Shown: positions 1 through 8,940, numbered from the stretch's first letter. The stretch: 64,000 nucleotides of DNA from Sphingomonadaceae bacterium (GCA_947476425.1 CANJQJ010000006.1:20661-84660), one strand, 5' to 3'. Notes: generated from the sequence alone by a model not told the origin. Numbers and translations are program-made.

Positions 1-342
1 GCGCGCCTTTATCGCATCGTCGCCGGCAAGGCTGGCATTGCCCGACTGCACCCAAAGTGTGGCAGCGCGACCATCATGATGCAGTTCGGCATCCCGCGCG
101 CCCTGCTCGAAAGCGAGCGCGGCCGGGCCCCACCGCTCGGCCGCCACATAAGCCATCCCCAGACATTGTCGGGCAGGGATGCCACCGCCTTCCGCCCTCC
201 AACTGTCGGCGCCGGCGATCGCCTTTTCCTTGTCGATCGAGATTTCGGAAACGCAGGCCTGATAGCGTGCCTCAGCGGAAACCGATGATGGCGGGGGCGT
301 CGCGGCCGCGATCGCCGCTGCCAATAAGCTTGTCAGGATCAT
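1..342 (-). CDS. TPR-like exported protein, partial (C-terminus outside window)
   Basis: The reading frame starts with ATG at 342 and runs open to the window edge, giving 114 residues without a stop. Residues 1-23 form a signal-peptide-like stretch (MILTSLLAAAIAAATPPPSS). The following text, with AYVAAERWGPAALAFEQGAR and a later ATLWVQSGNASLAGDDAIKA-type pair of helices, looks like tetratricopeptide-type helical pairs with alternating small and aromatic residues. It is divergent from the [2Fe-2S] protein gene at 429. I infer a periplasmic or exported TPR protein of unknown role. The missing C-terminus prevents a firmer call. Confidence 0.6.
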   Translation of the reverse strand, partial: MILTSLLAAAIAAATPPPSSVSAEARYQACVSEISIDKEKAIAGADSWRAEGGGIPARQCLGMAYVAAERWGPAALAFEQGARDAELHHDGRAATLWVQSGNASLAGDDAIKAR

Positions 343-428
343 AGGCCGCCTTTGCAGTCGCTGGGATAAACGGGCAATGAACGAACGCGATTGATCGGCG
401 CGGCGCTATGCCCTTATGGTGCGCGGAT

Positions 429-989
429 ATGACACGCTTCACCGTCAACGGCCAGCCGGTCCATTACAAGATGGACCCGGAAACGCCCCTGCTCTGGGCG
501 CTGCGCGACGCGTCCAATCTCACAGGTACCAAATATGGCTGCGGCGCCGGACTGTGCGGTGCCTGTACGGTCCATATTGATGGCAAGGCCGTTCGCTCCT
601 GCCAGATCACGATCCAAACCATCGAAGGCAGTTTCGTCACGACGATCGAGGGCCTTGCGCGCGATCGCAGCCATCCTGTCCAACAGGCATGGGTCGCCGA
701 AAACCTTCCGCAATGTGGCTATTGCCAGTCGGGAATGATCATGGCCGCTGCAGCCTTGCTCGCCGTCAATAAAAATCCATCCGACGCCGATATCGACGAA
801 GCGATGACCAACATTTGCCGCTGTGGCACCTATCCTCGACTGCGCGGCGCGATCCACCGGGCCGCTCGCGTACAGTCGGGAAGCGAGCGCCTCGCAGCCG
901 CACCACCGGGCGGGATCGCTCCCGAAGACGCCGCCGGAATGGTGCCTGCCCTTACGCCATTGGTTCGCGGAAAGCTGTCTGATCGCTGA
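429..989 (+). CDS. (2Fe-2S)-binding oxidoreductase small subunit (isoquinoline 1-oxidoreductase alpha/xanthine-dehydrogenase family)
   Basis: The 186-residue product carries both iron-sulfur signatures of the molybdenum hydroxylase small subunit. A plant-ferredoxin-type cluster ([16 protein letters not shown], then a fourth Cys about 13 residues on) lies in the N-terminal third, and the helical CGYCQSGM...NICRCGTY cluster lies near residues 96-138. I chose the ATG at 429, seven codons inside the longest frame, because the family begins a few residues before the VNG motif. About 30 residues after the second cluster domain are Pro/Ala/Gly-rich and exceed the usual length of about 150. In this family the subunit passes electrons from a molybdopterin large subunit. 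No such partner lies downstream, where an RcnB-like gene follows, so its partner must be elsewhere. Confidence 0.85.
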   Translation: MTRFTVNGQPVHYKMDPETPLLWALRDASNLTGTKYGCGAGLCGACTVHIDGKAVRSCQITIQTIEGSFVTTIEGLARDRSHPVQQAWVAENLPQCGYCQSGMIMAAAALLAVNKNPSDADIDEAMTNICRCGTYPRLRGAIHRAARVQSGSERLAAAPPGGIAPEDAAGMVPALTPLVRGKLSDR

Positions 990-1009
990 CTGATGGGTTC
1001 AGCATCGGC

Positions 1010-1021
1010 TAACGCGCGTTA
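1010..1021. promoter_or_regulatory. 12-bp perfect palindrome upstream of the RcnB-like gene
   Basis: TAACGCGCGTTA is a perfect inverted repeat 55 bp upstream of the RcnB-like start codon and 20 bp after the upstream stop. It could be an operator. Without other copies or a known regulator this is only a candidate. Confidence 0.25.
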
Positions 1022-1075
1022 ATGCATTTCGAGAACAACGAGGGCGAATGCCGTTCGTCGAATCGGAGAGTGAAG

Positions 1076-1966
1076 ATGCGCAAGACTATCATGATGATGA
1101 TGCTGGCCTCGGTTGCCGCCTTACCGATGGTCGCCCAGGCTGACCCCGGCGATAATAATGGGCGGGGTCGAGATTGGCATCAAAACCGACCGGAAGGTGG
1201 TGGTGATCGCCAGGATGCCCGGCAGCAGCGCCAGGAAGCCCGACCGGAAGTCCGCCAGGAGGTCCGTCAACAGCGCCAGGAGGTCCGGCCGGAAGTCCGT
1301 CAGGATCGGCAGGACGTCCGCCAGGATCGTGGCCAGATCAGGCAGGATCGCCGGGAGGTGGCACGTGATGTACAGGTTGGTCGTCCCGCCGAAGCGCGCC
1401 GCGATGTCCGTGAGGTACAACGCGACCGTGTCGAGCTTCGCAACGACCAGCGCAGCAACTGGGACGCTCGTCGCCAAGTTCCCGCCAACAATGCTCAACG
1501 AGTGATTGAGCAACGGCGCGACTGGCGTCAATCGCGCGAAGATGTGCGCGACAACCGCGATGGCCGTCGCGACTTCGACCGCCGCGACAATGATCACCGT
1601 CAGTGGCGCGGCAACGACAATGACCATCGCTGGGGCGACAATCGCGACTGGGGTCGCCGCACCTTCGATAATAACTGGCGCAACGACCGTCGCTACGACT
1701 GGCGGGAATGGCGCGACCAGAATCGCGATCGCTATCGCCTGGGCCGCTATTCGGCACCCCGCGGCTACGGCTATCATCGCTTCAGCCAGGGAATCCGGAT
1801 AGATCCGTGGTATTACAGCCGCAGCTACTGGCTTCTCGATCCCTGGTATTACCGCCTGCCGCCAGCCTATGGCGACTATCGCTGGGTCCGTTATTTCGAT
1901 GACGTTGCCCTGATCGATATCCGCTCGGGGATGATCGTGGACATCATCTACGACTTCTTCGACTAA
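1076..1966 (+). CDS. RcnB-like periplasmic protein with Arg/Gln/Asp-rich repeats
   Basis: The product has 296 residues. The start is the ATG at 1076, preceded by GGAGAG at 5-nt spacing. An in-frame ATG at 1022 has no ribosome site. Residues 1-20 are a signal peptide with a run of Met, ending AQA. The next roughly 70 residues are a degenerate heptad-like repeat built on RQEVRPEVRQDRQDVRQDR, visible in the DNA as repeated caggaggtccg-type units. A long highly charged Arg/Asp/Asn region follows. The C-terminal ~65 residues (YHRFSQGIRIDPWYY to DIRSGMIVDIIYDFF) match the RcnB/DUF-type C-terminal domain of proteins linked to nickel/cobalt homeostasis in enterobacteria. That role is not shown here. 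The charged repeat may form a coiled coil or stay disordered. Confidence 0.75.
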   Translation: MRKTIMMMMLASVAALPMVAQADPGDNNGRGRDWHQNRPEGGGDRQDARQQRQEARPEVRQEVRQQRQEVRPEVRQDRQDVRQDRGQIRQDRREVARDVQVGRPAEARRDVREVQRDRVELRNDQRSNWDARRQVPANNAQRVIEQRRDWRQSREDVRDNRDGRRDFDRRDNDHRQWRGNDNDHRWGDNRDWGRRTFDNNWRNDRRYDWREWRDQNRDRYRLGRYSAPRGYGYHRFSQGIRIDPWYYSRSYWLLDPWYYRLPPAYGDYRWVRYFDDVALIDIRSGMIVDIIYDFFD

Positions 1967-1976
1967 AGGCTTGAAC

Positions 1977-2015
1977 GCTCCCGGCGCTGGATCCATCCAC
2001 GCCGGGAGCTTTTTT
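1977..2015 (+). terminator. Rho-independent terminator of the RcnB-like gene
   Basis: GCTCCCGGCG at 1977-1986 pairs perfectly with CGCCGGGAGC at 2000-2009 and is followed by six T. It lies 10 bp after the stop codon and separates this gene from the convergent acyltransferase gene. Confidence 0.9.
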
Positions 2016-2040
2016 CAATATCAGGTGACTCGGATCCCGA

Positions 2041-2835
2041 TCATGCCGCTGCGCTGAACCGCGTCGCATAGCGTTGCGAAATATGCTCGACTGGCATGAC
2101 GATGCAGACATCCACCGTGTTGAACTGCAAATCGACGAATGCGCCCTCGCCCACCATCGCCCCGACCCGCAGATAAGCCTTAAGGAGCGGCGGCAGCGCC
2201 TGGAGCGCTGCCCGGCGATCGTAGCTGCCAATCGGATGCCTATCCATCGCCACATGATCGCCTGGCCTTGCAAACGGCCGGATTTCGCGCGGCGCGAGGT
2301 GATGGTGATGAAGATAGGAAAGCGCGATGGCATGCGCGTCTGAATCGATGCCGGGAAAAGACCCGCAGCCGATCATCAGCCCGATGTCATGTTCAAGCAG
2401 ATAATCTGCAATACCGCGCCAGAGCAGCGCTATGGTCGCGCCGTTGCGATAGGGCGGCAACACGCACGAACGGCCGAGTTCAAGCAGCCCACCCCCACCG
2501 CGACGCTCAAAGCCGGCGACTGCGGAGAGATCGAATTCGGCCTCGCTGTAGAAGCCGCCATGCGCGGCAGCGATGTCGCCCCGGAGCAACCGGTAGGTCC
2601 CCACCACGCTATCCCTTTCGGGGCGGCTATCGTCGATCACAAGGAGATGGTCGCTGATGCTGTCGAAAATGTCGCAATCGAGGCCCGCTACCGAATCGGC
2701 GGCGGGCTTGGCGCCCATCTCGTCGTAAAAGACCTGCCAGCGCAGCCGCTGCACTGCCGCTATGTCTGCAGCATTCGCCGCAATGCGTACACGAAGTGAT
2801 TGATTTTCGGAGTTTTGTAACTTGCAATCGGCCAT
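2041..2835 (-). CDS. GNAT/OlsB-like N-acyltransferase (hemolysin-like acyltransferase family)
   Basis: The product has 264 residues. The start at 2835 follows a GGGAGAC ribosome site; the longer frame from 2880 has none. The body resembles the Acetyltransf_5 family that includes OlsB, the ornithine-acyl-ACP N-acyltransferase. Conserved-looking features are RLRWQVFYDEMGA, a catalytic-core HLLVID...VVGTYRLLR, LLELGRSCVLPPYRNGATIALLW-type text and IGCGSFPGIDSDAHAIALSYL. In the family these enzymes take an acyl chain from acyl-ACP onto an amino acid or related amine at the inner membrane. The OlsA lysolipid acyltransferase that usually accompanies ornithine-lipid synthesis is not adjacent, so substrate is open. 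The neighbours are a convergent RcnB-like gene and an Hpt gene upstream on the same strand. Confidence 0.75.
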   Translation of the reverse strand: MADCKLQNSENQSLRVRIAANAADIAAVQRLRWQVFYDEMGAKPAADSVAGLDCDIFDSISDHLLVIDDSRPERDSVVGTYRLLRGDIAAAHGGFYSEAEFDLSAVAGFERRGGGGLLELGRSCVLPPYRNGATIALLWRGIADYLLEHDIGLMIGCGSFPGIDSDAHAIALSYLHHHHLAPREIRPFARPGDHVAMDRHPIGSYDRRAALQALPPLLKAYLRVGAMVGEGAFVDLQFNTVDVCIVMPVEHISQRYATRFSAAA

Positions 2836-2947
2836 CGTACCGTCTCCCGTCACTCGGGAAATAGACGGGGCGTATGACACTTCGCGAAAGGCACGGAGAC
2901 AGTTACGTTACGGTGTCGTCCTACCGCTGGAATCGTTGGGCATCCGC

Positions 2948-3364
2948 TCAGCCGAGTTTGCGTCCGAATCCCATCGTTCGCCGCGGAGCCGCCGCGACCG
3001 GCGCCATCTCGCGATCGAACATGCTGATCGTTTCGTTGAAAAGCGGCCGCATCCGCGCGACATCCTGGAGAAGTTCATCAGGCGATTCGTGGAACTCCAC
3101 GCAACGCCGGGCATGATGCTCGATATGTTCGGCGAGCATGCCCAATGGTTCGGCGCCAAACTGCAGCGCCTCAGCTTTGAGCGTGTGCGCCGGCCGAACC
3201 ATGGCCGCTGCATTCTTGTTGCGCATTGCTTCTTCGATCGCCACCAGCGATTTCACACCGTCTTCGCGAAAATAGCCCAGAATCCGGACAAACTCCCCGC
3301 CAAGCTGGGTTCGGGCCTTCGCAAAAGCCGTCCAGTTCACCAATATACCGTCACCAAATGGCAT
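2948..3364 (-). CDS. Hpt (histidine phosphotransfer) domain protein
   Basis: The single-domain protein of 138 residues has the Hpt signature PAHTLKAEALQFGAEPLG, with His60 as the likely phospho-acceptor on a four-helix bundle. The start at 3364 is preceded by GAGGGA; the upstream ATG at 3385 has no ribosome site. Typical Hpt motifs read H-x-L-K-G-x-A/S, and here the usual Gly is Ala-Glu, a mild deviation. Such proteins shuttle phosphate between receiver domains and hybrid kinases in the cytoplasm. No kinase or receiver gene is nearby, so it acts as an orphan phosphorelay component. It lies 112 bp upstream of the acyltransferase start, on the same strand. Confidence 0.82.
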   Translation of the reverse strand: MPFGDGILVNWTAFAKARTQLGGEFVRILGYFREDGVKSLVAIEEAMRNKNAAAMVRPAHTLKAEALQFGAEPLGMLAEHIEHHARRCVEFHESPDELLQDVARMRPLFNETISMFDREMAPVAAAPRRTMGFGRKLG

Positions 3365-3476
3365 GAACGATCCCTCAGCCTGCATCGCGAGTGACCGAGG
3401 ATACTCCGAAGGTCGTAAACAGGAGATTGATAAGCGATCGAACGGGCGAAGTTTTCAGATAATGGCGTCAGTCGGA

Positions 3477-3698
3477 TCAGGCACTTGTAAGCGTGAAGTG
3501 GTGAGCGCCGGCAACCTCCGCGCATTGAAGGGTCCAGCCTCGCGCCTGGGCAAGCTGGGCAACCTCGTCGGGCGCTTTGGGATCATCTGCGACCATGCGG
3601 ACGCTGGAACCGGGTGCCGCACCGCGCATCGCCCGCGCCAAACGCAGCGCGGGCCAGGGGCATCGCAAGCCCCGCGCGTCGATCGTCGGCTCAGCCAT
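3477..3698 (-). CDS. TusA/SirA-like sulfurtransferase
   Basis: This 73-residue protein contains DARGLRCPWPALRLARAM. It is the TusA-family signature, a Cys-Pro-x-Pro motif after a short beta strand, where the Cys carries a persulfide in sulfur relay. The fold continues as a beta-alpha-beta-alpha-beta-beta domain ending HHFTLTSA. The start codon at 3698 overlaps the end of der by 8 bp, and an alternative ATG at 3722 also lies inside der. Translation is therefore probably coupled to der. TusA relatives function in tRNA thiolation, molybdenum cofactor or general sulfur trafficking, and the sequence alone does not say which. Confidence 0.85.
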   Translation of the reverse strand: MAEPTIDARGLRCPWPALRLARAMRGAAPGSSVRMVADDPKAPDEVAQLAQARGWTLQCAEVAGAHHFTLTSA

Positions 3699-5073
3699 TT
3701 CCAAACGGATTTTTCGGCGCACGGACGGTCAGCCGGACGGGGACCGCCCCGAAACCGAGATCGCGGCGAATACCGTTTACGATGTAGCGGCGATAGCTTT
3801 CCGGCAGCTGGTCGACGCGAGTCCCGAACAGGATAAACGTCGGTGGACGCGTCCGCGCCTGTGTAAGGTAGCGCAGCTTGATGCGCTTGCCTCCGGGGGC
3901 GGGCGGCGGATTTCTCTCGAGCGCGCCCTCGAACCAGCGATTGAGCACGCCGGTCGAAACACGCTTGGACCAAACGTCGCGCGTATCGAAAGCGGTTTCG
4001 ATGAGCTGGTCGATCCCGCGACCGGTTTCAGCGGAAACCGTGAGCAACGGCAGGCCCTTGACCTGGGCGAGGCCCTCGTCGAGCGCAGTGCGGATGCCCT
4101 GGAACAGGCCAGGCGGATTTTCCGCCACGTCCCACTTGTTGATCGCGATGATCAGCGCACGCCCTTCCTGGAGCACCTGGTCCGCAATCCGCAGGTCCTG
4201 CGATTCGAGGCCAAGCGTCGCATCGAGAAGCAGCACGACCACCTCGGCGAAATCGACAGCACGCAGGGCATCGGCGACGGAAAGCTTTTCCAGCTTGTCC
4301 TGCACTCGCGCGCGCTTCCGCATTCCGGCGGTATCTATCAGGCGAACCGGACGGACCGTACCGTCCTTACCCTTCCATTCCCACTCGACCGCGATCGAAT
4401 CGCGCGTGATGCCCGCTTCGGGTCCGGTAATCAGCCGATTCTCGCCGAGAATACGGTTTATCAGAGTCGATTTTCCAGCGTTGGGTCGGCCAACGATCGC
4501 AAGCTTGAGCGGACCAAGCGGCGCATCCTCGTCATATTCTTCAGACTCTTCCGACGCGAAAACCTGCTCGGGGCGATCGATGATAGGCCGCAGTGCCTGG
4601 AACAGCTCGGCCATGCCTTCGCCATGCTCGGCGCTGATCGCGACTGGTTCGCCAAAACCAAGATTATAGGCCTCGAGCAAACCCGACTCGGCCGCACGCC
4701 CTTCGGCCTTGTTGGCGATCAGAATCACCGGAATCTCACTGCCGCGCAGCCATCGCGAGATTTCCTCGTCGAGTGGCATCACGCCAGCACGGGCATCGAT
4801 CATGAACAACGCCACGTCGGCCGAGCGAACGGCTGCCTCGGTCTGCGCACGCATGCGACCGGGCAGGCTCTCGGGATCATCTTCCTCGAAGCCGGCCGTA
4901 TCGATGATCCGGAATCCGGCACCGAGCAAATCGCCATCGCCTTCACGGCGATCCCGGGTCACCCCGGGCCGATCGTCTACGAGCGCGAGTTTCTTGCCCA
5001 CAAGCCGGTTGAAGAGAGTGGATTTGCCGACGTTGGGACGGCCGATGATGGCGACGATGGGAAGATCTTGCAT
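3691..5073 (-). CDS. der: Ribosome biogenesis GTPase Der (EngA)
   Basis: The 460-residue protein has the unique tandem G-domain layout of Der. The first P-loop (GRPNVGKSTLFNRL) is near residue 10 with DTAGF and NKAEG motifs. The second (GRPNAGKSTLINRI) is near residue 197 with DTAGM and NKWDV. A KH-like C-terminal domain ends RAPKNPFGNG. Der binds the large ribosomal subunit and is needed for 50S assembly. The gene follows bamB after one base and overlaps the TusA-like gene. The order yfgM-bamB-der is widely conserved in Proteobacteria, which supports all three calls. Confidence 0.98.
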   Translation of the reverse strand: MQDLPIVAIIGRPNVGKSTLFNRLVGKKLALVDDRPGVTRDRREGDGDLLGAGFRIIDTAGFEEDDPESLPGRMRAQTEAAVRSADVALFMIDARAGVMPLDEEISRWLRGSEIPVILIANKAEGRAAESGLLEAYNLGFGEPVAISAEHGEGMAELFQALRPIIDRPEQVFASEESEEYDEDAPLGPLKLAIVGRPNAGKSTLINRILGENRLITGPEAGITRDSIAVEWEWKGKDGTVRPVRLIDTAGMRKRARVQDKLEKLSVADALRAVDFAEVVVLLLDATLGLESQDLRIADQVLQEGRALIIAINKWDVAENPPGLFQGIRTALDEGLAQVKGLPLLTVSAETGRGIDQLIETAFDTRDVWSKRVSTGVLNRWFEGALERNPPPAPGGKRIKLRYLTQARTRPPTFILFGTRVDQLPESYRRYIVNGIRRDLGFGAVPVRLTVRAPKNPFGNG

Positions 5074-5074
5074 A

Positions 5075-6400
5075 TCACCCGCGCCAAGCGCTCAAACGGC
5101 CCTTATCGTCAAGAAGATAGAGCGTGTTGTTGGCAACAATCGGCTGGAGGCTGAGCGCCGAACCAATGTTGGTGGTCGAACCGATCCGACCGTCCACGAC
5201 CGAAACGTTGATGAGCATCCCGCGCGAACTGCCGAGAATCAAGCGATCGCCTGCCAGGACAGGGCCCACCCATGAGATCGGCCGATCCTTCTTCTTGGCC
5301 TTGCCCCACTGGGGAAGCTGGCTGATCCAGCGAACCTTGCCGCTGACCTTGGAAATGCAAAGCAACTTCGCCTGGTCGGTGACCACAAATAGCCAGTCGC
5401 CGGCAACCCAGGGCGTAGCAATGCCGCCAATGTTGAGTTCCCAGAGACGCTGGCCAGTGACCAGTTCCATCGCAACCATGCGGCCGCCTTCGCCGATGGC
5501 ATAGACGCGACCTTCGTCAATCAACGGTGCAGCATCGATGTCGGAGAGCGACGCCACGGCAGTGGTTACGCTCGTCCGTGAAAGCGCGTCCTGCCAGACT
5601 GCTCGGCCATTTTCGTAGCGGTAGGCATTCAGTTCACCCGACGAGAAGCCTGCAACTACGGTTCCCTGCGCAACGGCTGGAGCGGCTACGCCGAAGATCC
5701 CCGAGTTCTCGAGCGCTCCGGCCGCGTTCCAGATCGTCTTGCCGTCAGCAGCGCTGAGTGCGAAAATCTGATTGTCCTGGCTGATCACATAGAGCTGGCC
5801 GTTGCTCACGGTCGGCGCACCGCGAAGCAGGCCGCCCGGACGTACCTTCCATTGGACGGCACCCGTCGCCGCATCGATCGAGGCAACGTCGCCCATGCCC
5901 GTGGTCGCATAGAGGTGGCCGTCCGCAAAGCTGACGCCGCCCCCATAGACCAGATCGGAGCCGTCGCCCTTCACGCCCAGCGAAAGCTTCCATTTCACCG
6001 CGCCGCTGCCGGCGTCGAAAGCCTGCACTTCGGCCTGTGTGTCGATGACATAGATTACGCCGTTGGCGACCACGGGGCCGGAAGCAAGACGTGCCTTGGG
6101 ACTATTGCCGTGGACTCCTACGCTCCATGCGCGGGCGAGCGCCTTGCCCAAGGCAAGGTGACCCATTGATTTCTGGGCATTGCCGCCGGGCTGTGCCCAA
6201 TCGGCATTCGCCTCCGCAGGCGGAATGGCGACCGCCATGTCGGCCAGGCCGGGATCTATCTCAGCGCCGTTTTCGGCGGTAAGGACGGAGATTCGGTCTC
6301 CGAGCAATGGCGTCTTGGGATGATGGTCACCCCCCTTGCCAAACAGGCTGCAGCCGCCGAGGCCAATGAGCAGCAAGCCCGCGATCGTAATCCGCTTCAT
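5075..6400 (-). CDS. bamB: Outer membrane protein assembly factor BamB (lipoprotein)
   Basis: The 441-residue protein starts MKRITIAGLLLIGLGGC, a lipoprotein signal peptide with Cys17 as the lipidation site. The mature part is a PQQ-like beta-propeller with repeated blades such as ANGVIYVIDTQAEVQAFDA, GAVKWKLSLG and DGKTIWNA. BamB is the scaffold subunit of the BAM complex that inserts beta-barrel proteins in the outer membrane. I chose 6400 because AAGGA lies 9 nt upstream; ATG at 6409 would overlap the yfgM-like stop as ATGA and is also possible. An open extension up to 6601 is an out-of-frame shadow of the upstream gene. Confidence 0.95.
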   Translation of the reverse strand: MKRITIAGLLLIGLGGCSLFGKGGDHHPKTPLLGDRISVLTAENGAEIDPGLADMAVAIPPAEANADWAQPGGNAQKSMGHLALGKALARAWSVGVHGNSPKARLASGPVVANGVIYVIDTQAEVQAFDAGSGAVKWKLSLGVKGDGSDLVYGGGVSFADGHLYATTGMGDVASIDAATGAVQWKVRPGGLLRGAPTVSNGQLYVISQDNQIFALSAADGKTIWNAAGALENSGIFGVAAPAVAQGTVVAGFSSGELNAYRYENGRAVWQDALSRTSVTTAVASLSDIDAAPLIDEGRVYAIGEGGRMVAMELVTGQRLWELNIGGIATPWVAGDWLFVVTDQAKLLCISKVSGKVRWISQLPQWGKAKKKDRPISWVGPVLAGDRLILGSSRGMLINVSVVDGRIGSTTNIGSALSLQPIVANNTLYLLDDKGRLSAWRG

Positions 6401-6405
6401 CAATC

Positions 6406-7107
6406 TCATTCCTTTACCGGGGCGGCAATCGCAGCCTCTGCATCTATGCCCAGCGCACCCGCGAGGCGGGTGGCACGCGCCCGGATCGACTCTGGCACCT
6501 TGGGATCCTTGGCGATCGCTCCAAACAAAGCTCCAGCCTTGTCCACTCGTCCACGCTGCAACCAGGCAACAGCCGTCATCTCGGCGGCGCTGCCGAACCA
6601 CGGATTGCCCGGCACGGCAAGCGGCTTGAGGCGTTCGATCGCAATCTCGGGCTTCATCGTATCGAATTCCGCAGCAGTGCCCCGCAACAAGGCCAGATCG
6701 CGAAAGGGTTGGGCAAGGTTCTGGTCACCCGCAATTGACGCATAGTCCGCACTCGCACCCTTGCTGTCGCCCTGTTCAAGCTTGCGCGCCGCCAGGGCAA
6801 GCTTCGCAATCGCCCGATAGCCCTCGTTCTTACCACCGGCCAGTTCGCCCAGGGTCTTCTGGCCCTCGACGGCACGGCCCTGGCCGATCGCCTCAAGTGC
6901 CGCAATCATCTTCTCGCCGTCGGCCCCGGCAGCCTTTTCGCGCTCCGCCTGCCACCAGAGATATCCCCCGAAGACCGCCAGTGCGATCACAACGCCCGCC
7001 AATATCAGGCGGCCATAACGGCGCCAGATGTTGCCAAATTGCTCGCGGCGCAGTTCCTCGTCCACCTCGCGGAGGAAGGCATCGTCAGTCTGGGGGGGGA
7101 GCGCCAA
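6406..7107 (-). CDS. YfgM-like membrane-anchored TPR protein (SecYEG-associated chaperone family)
   Basis: The 233-residue protein has a short cytoplasmic N-terminus rich in acidic residues (DDAFLREVDEELRREQF), one transmembrane helix at about residues 33-52 (LILAGVVIALAVFGGYLWW) and a periplasmic TPR-like domain. That is the YfgM (DUF2133) architecture. In E. coli YfgM associates with the Sec translocon and PpiD and helps hand proteins to periplasmic chaperones. Its position directly upstream of bamB and der, with overlapping stop and start, is the standard one. Confidence 0.88.
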   Translation of the reverse strand: MALPPQTDDAFLREVDEELRREQFGNIWRRYGRLILAGVVIALAVFGGYLWWQAEREKAAGADGEKMIAALEAIGQGRAVEGQKTLGELAGGKNEGYRAIAKLALAARKLEQGDSKGASADYASIAGDQNLAQPFRDLALLRGTAAEFDTMKPEIAIERLKPLAVPGNPWFGSAAEMTAVAWLQRGRVDKAGALFGAIAKDPKVPESIRARATRLAGALGIDAEAAIAAPVKE

Positions 7108-7185
7108 GCGTCAATCTCCGTGGGTGTCGTTGAGGAGTCTCGGCTGTTCCTTAGCGGCGCCCGCGCCCGAACGAAAGCCGTTCGA

Positions 7186-7701
7186 TCAGGGGTGGCCGGC
7201 AGACGGCACCGACCAATCGACAAGATCGCCCGCGGTGATGCCCTCTAATGCAGCATGACCGCCCTCGATTTCGAGCACCGCGGCCACGGGCTCGCCAGCG
7301 TCGATTGGCTCTTCCGACAATGGCGTAGCCTTGGCAGCGATCCGCGCGATCGAATGATCCGGGCGAATGAAGATGAAATCGAGCGGGATCACCGTGTTCT
7401 TCATCCAGAAGACAGCGCGGCGCGGCGGATCGAAGGGAAAAAGCATTCCGCCATCGACCGGCAGCGATCTGCGGAACATCAATCCGCGTGACTGCTGCGC
7501 CTCGGTCAGCGCCAATTCCACCTTGAAGACATGCGCGGCGCGGCCGCTGCGAATCGTCAAGGCCACCAGCGCCGCTTCAGCCGCGGATTTATCGACCCGA
7601 CTTGATTGCTCGACCGGGGATGTAGCCGCCGGTTGGCAACCGGTGACAAATCCCACCGCTAACGCAAGCGTGAATATTCTGCGCAATGCGGCGGGCTTCA
7701 C
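7186..7701 (-). CDS. DUF192 family lipoprotein
   Basis: The 171-residue product begins with a lipoprotein signal peptide ([13 protein letters not shown], lipidated Cys22). A DUF192 domain follows, with the conserved phrases [34 protein letters not shown] and [10 protein letters not shown]. The family's function is not established. Its small beta-barrel fold sits in the periplasm or cell surface. The ATG overlaps the stop of the double cold-shock gene (ATGA), so the two are translationally coupled, a pairing often seen in alphaproteobacteria. A 78-bp gap separates it from the yfgM-like gene downstream. Confidence 0.9.
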   Translation of the reverse strand: MKPAALRRIFTLALAVGFVTGCQPAATSPVEQSSRVDKSAAEAALVALTIRSGRAAHVFKVELALTEAQQSRGLMFRRSLPVDGGMLFPFDPPRRAVFWMKNTVIPLDFIFIRPDHSIARIAAKATPLSEEPIDAGEPVAAVLEIEGGHAALEGITAGDLVDWSVPSAGHP

Positions 7702-8321
7702 GGAAGGCGAGGCGCGAGAGCAACGGTGAGCGGCCCTTTTCGCCCATCGGCAATGCGCCCGAGCAATTTCTGCTCAGGCTCGAGATCGGCCAGGCCGGCG
7801 CGGCGCACCGTTTCCATATGCACGAAAACATCCCGATCGGATCCGTCGCGAACAACGAAGCCATAGCCCTTGAGGCGATTGAACCATTTGACCGTGATCG
7901 GCTCGAATTCCCCGGCATTTTCGAAAAGCTCACCCGGATCGATACGATCCTGTGCCCTGCGGGCCGCCAGATCGGGATCGGGACCAATTGCGGTGCTGAG
8001 ATCTATCGACTTTATCGAGCGCGCCTGCAGACCTCGCGCGCGTTTCACCACGTCGCAATCGAGGCGCGCGCCCTCGGGCAATCCGCGACGATCATGTTCC
8101 CGAAGAACGGAAAAATGGATCAGCACGTCGCCCAGGTCCCCGTCGCCGACCATGAAACCAAAGCCGCGAACTGCATCGAACCATTTCACAGTGCCGGAAA
8201 CGCGCATCACCATTTCCGGGGCCTCGGACGTGGCGCCGGTCGATACGCAAACGAATTGCTCGGCGGACGAGGAACTCTCATCCTGAGCCAAATTCGACAA
8301 TTCTACATGGTCACTTGCCAT
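7698..8321 (-). CDS. Double cold-shock-domain protein
   Basis: The 207-residue protein carries two cold-shock domains. The first, near residues 41-105, has the RNP1-like [13 protein letters not shown] and RNP2-like VLIHFSVL. The second, near residues 143-207, has [14 protein letters not shown] and VFVHMETV. A linker of about 35 residues rich in Asp/Arg separates them, and a 40-residue acidic/Ser tail precedes the first. The start at 8321 has a strong GGAGGGGA ribosome site; the extension to 8393 has none. Such proteins bind single-stranded RNA or DNA and can act as RNA chaperones or antiterminators. It heads a two-gene unit with the DUF192 lipoprotein. Confidence 0.93.
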   Translation of the reverse strand: MASDHVELSNLAQDESSSSAEQFVCVSTGATSEAPEMVMRVSGTVKWFDAVRGFGFMVGDGDLGDVLIHFSVLREHDRRGLPEGARLDCDVVKRARGLQARSIKSIDLSTAIGPDPDLAARRAQDRIDPGELFENAGEFEPITVKWFNRLKGYGFVVRDGSDRDVFVHMETVRRAGLADLEPEQKLLGRIADGRKGPLTVALAPRLP

Positions 8322-8394
8322 CAAGTCCCCTCCCCCCAGAGGCGTATGGTTGCTAACATGATAATCGGGCAAGGCGAAGCAACAAAAGCACAAA

Positions 8395-8940
8395 CTAGAT
8401 GGAATCGGGAAAATTCATAAAATCCGTCGCGTTGCCGGGGTCAAGGATTTTTCGGATCATATCAATGGTATGTCCAGCCCGAACCATCGCGGCAAACGCC
8501 CGCCGGGCAGCAACGGGATCGTTGGTTTCCGGACCAAAAGGACCGATCCGACGTCGTTTTGCGAAATTCAGCGCCGCGGCAATGGCCTGCTGGGAAGCAG
8601 CTTCCTCGTCGGGCTGGGCAAGATCTTCGCGGGCGATTCCTGCGGCTTGCAGGGCGGCGTCGATACGGCGCTTTCCATAGCCCCGGCGCGTCATCGAGAC
8701 GGTCCGCATTTCAGCGAAAGCCTGGTCATCGACATAACCGAGTGCCGCGAAACGGTCGACGAGCGCGTCAATCGGCACATCCCCCTCGCCTTCCCAGCCG
8801 CGCTCCCGGATTTTGCGCCTCAGATAGCTCGCAAGCTTGCCCCGCGTCGTCGCATATCGCTCGACATAACGGAGCGCACAGCGTTCCAGCCCGGCTGATT
8901 CGGTGAATGGAGTGTTGCGATTTGGTGTCTGTCGTGCCAC
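8395..8940 (-). CDS. recX: RecX-family regulatory protein
   Basis: The protein has about 181 residues in the form given. It has the RecX pattern of helical repeats: [28 protein letters not shown], then [18 protein letters not shown] and [18 protein letters not shown]. RecX binds RecA filaments and limits their extension. No ATG has a good ribosome site. I chose the GTG at 8940 (VARQTPN) from family length; GTG at 8958 and ATG at 9000 or 9048 are alternatives. recA is not adjacent. The 5' end lies back to back with the fatty acyl-AMP ligase gene. Confidence 0.85.
   Translation of the reverse strand: MARQTPNRNTPFTESAGLERCALRYVERYATTRGKLASYLRRKIRERGWEGEGDVPIDALVDRFAALGYVDDQAFAEMRTVSMTRRGYGKRRIDAALQAAGIAREDLAQPDEEAASQQAIAAALNFAKRRRIGPFGPETNDPVAARRAFAAMVRAGHTIDMIRKILDPGNATDFMNFPDSI

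Noticed and set aside
3577..5154. 525-codon frame antisense to der
   Set aside because: It mirrors der. The real Der motifs are on the minus strand.
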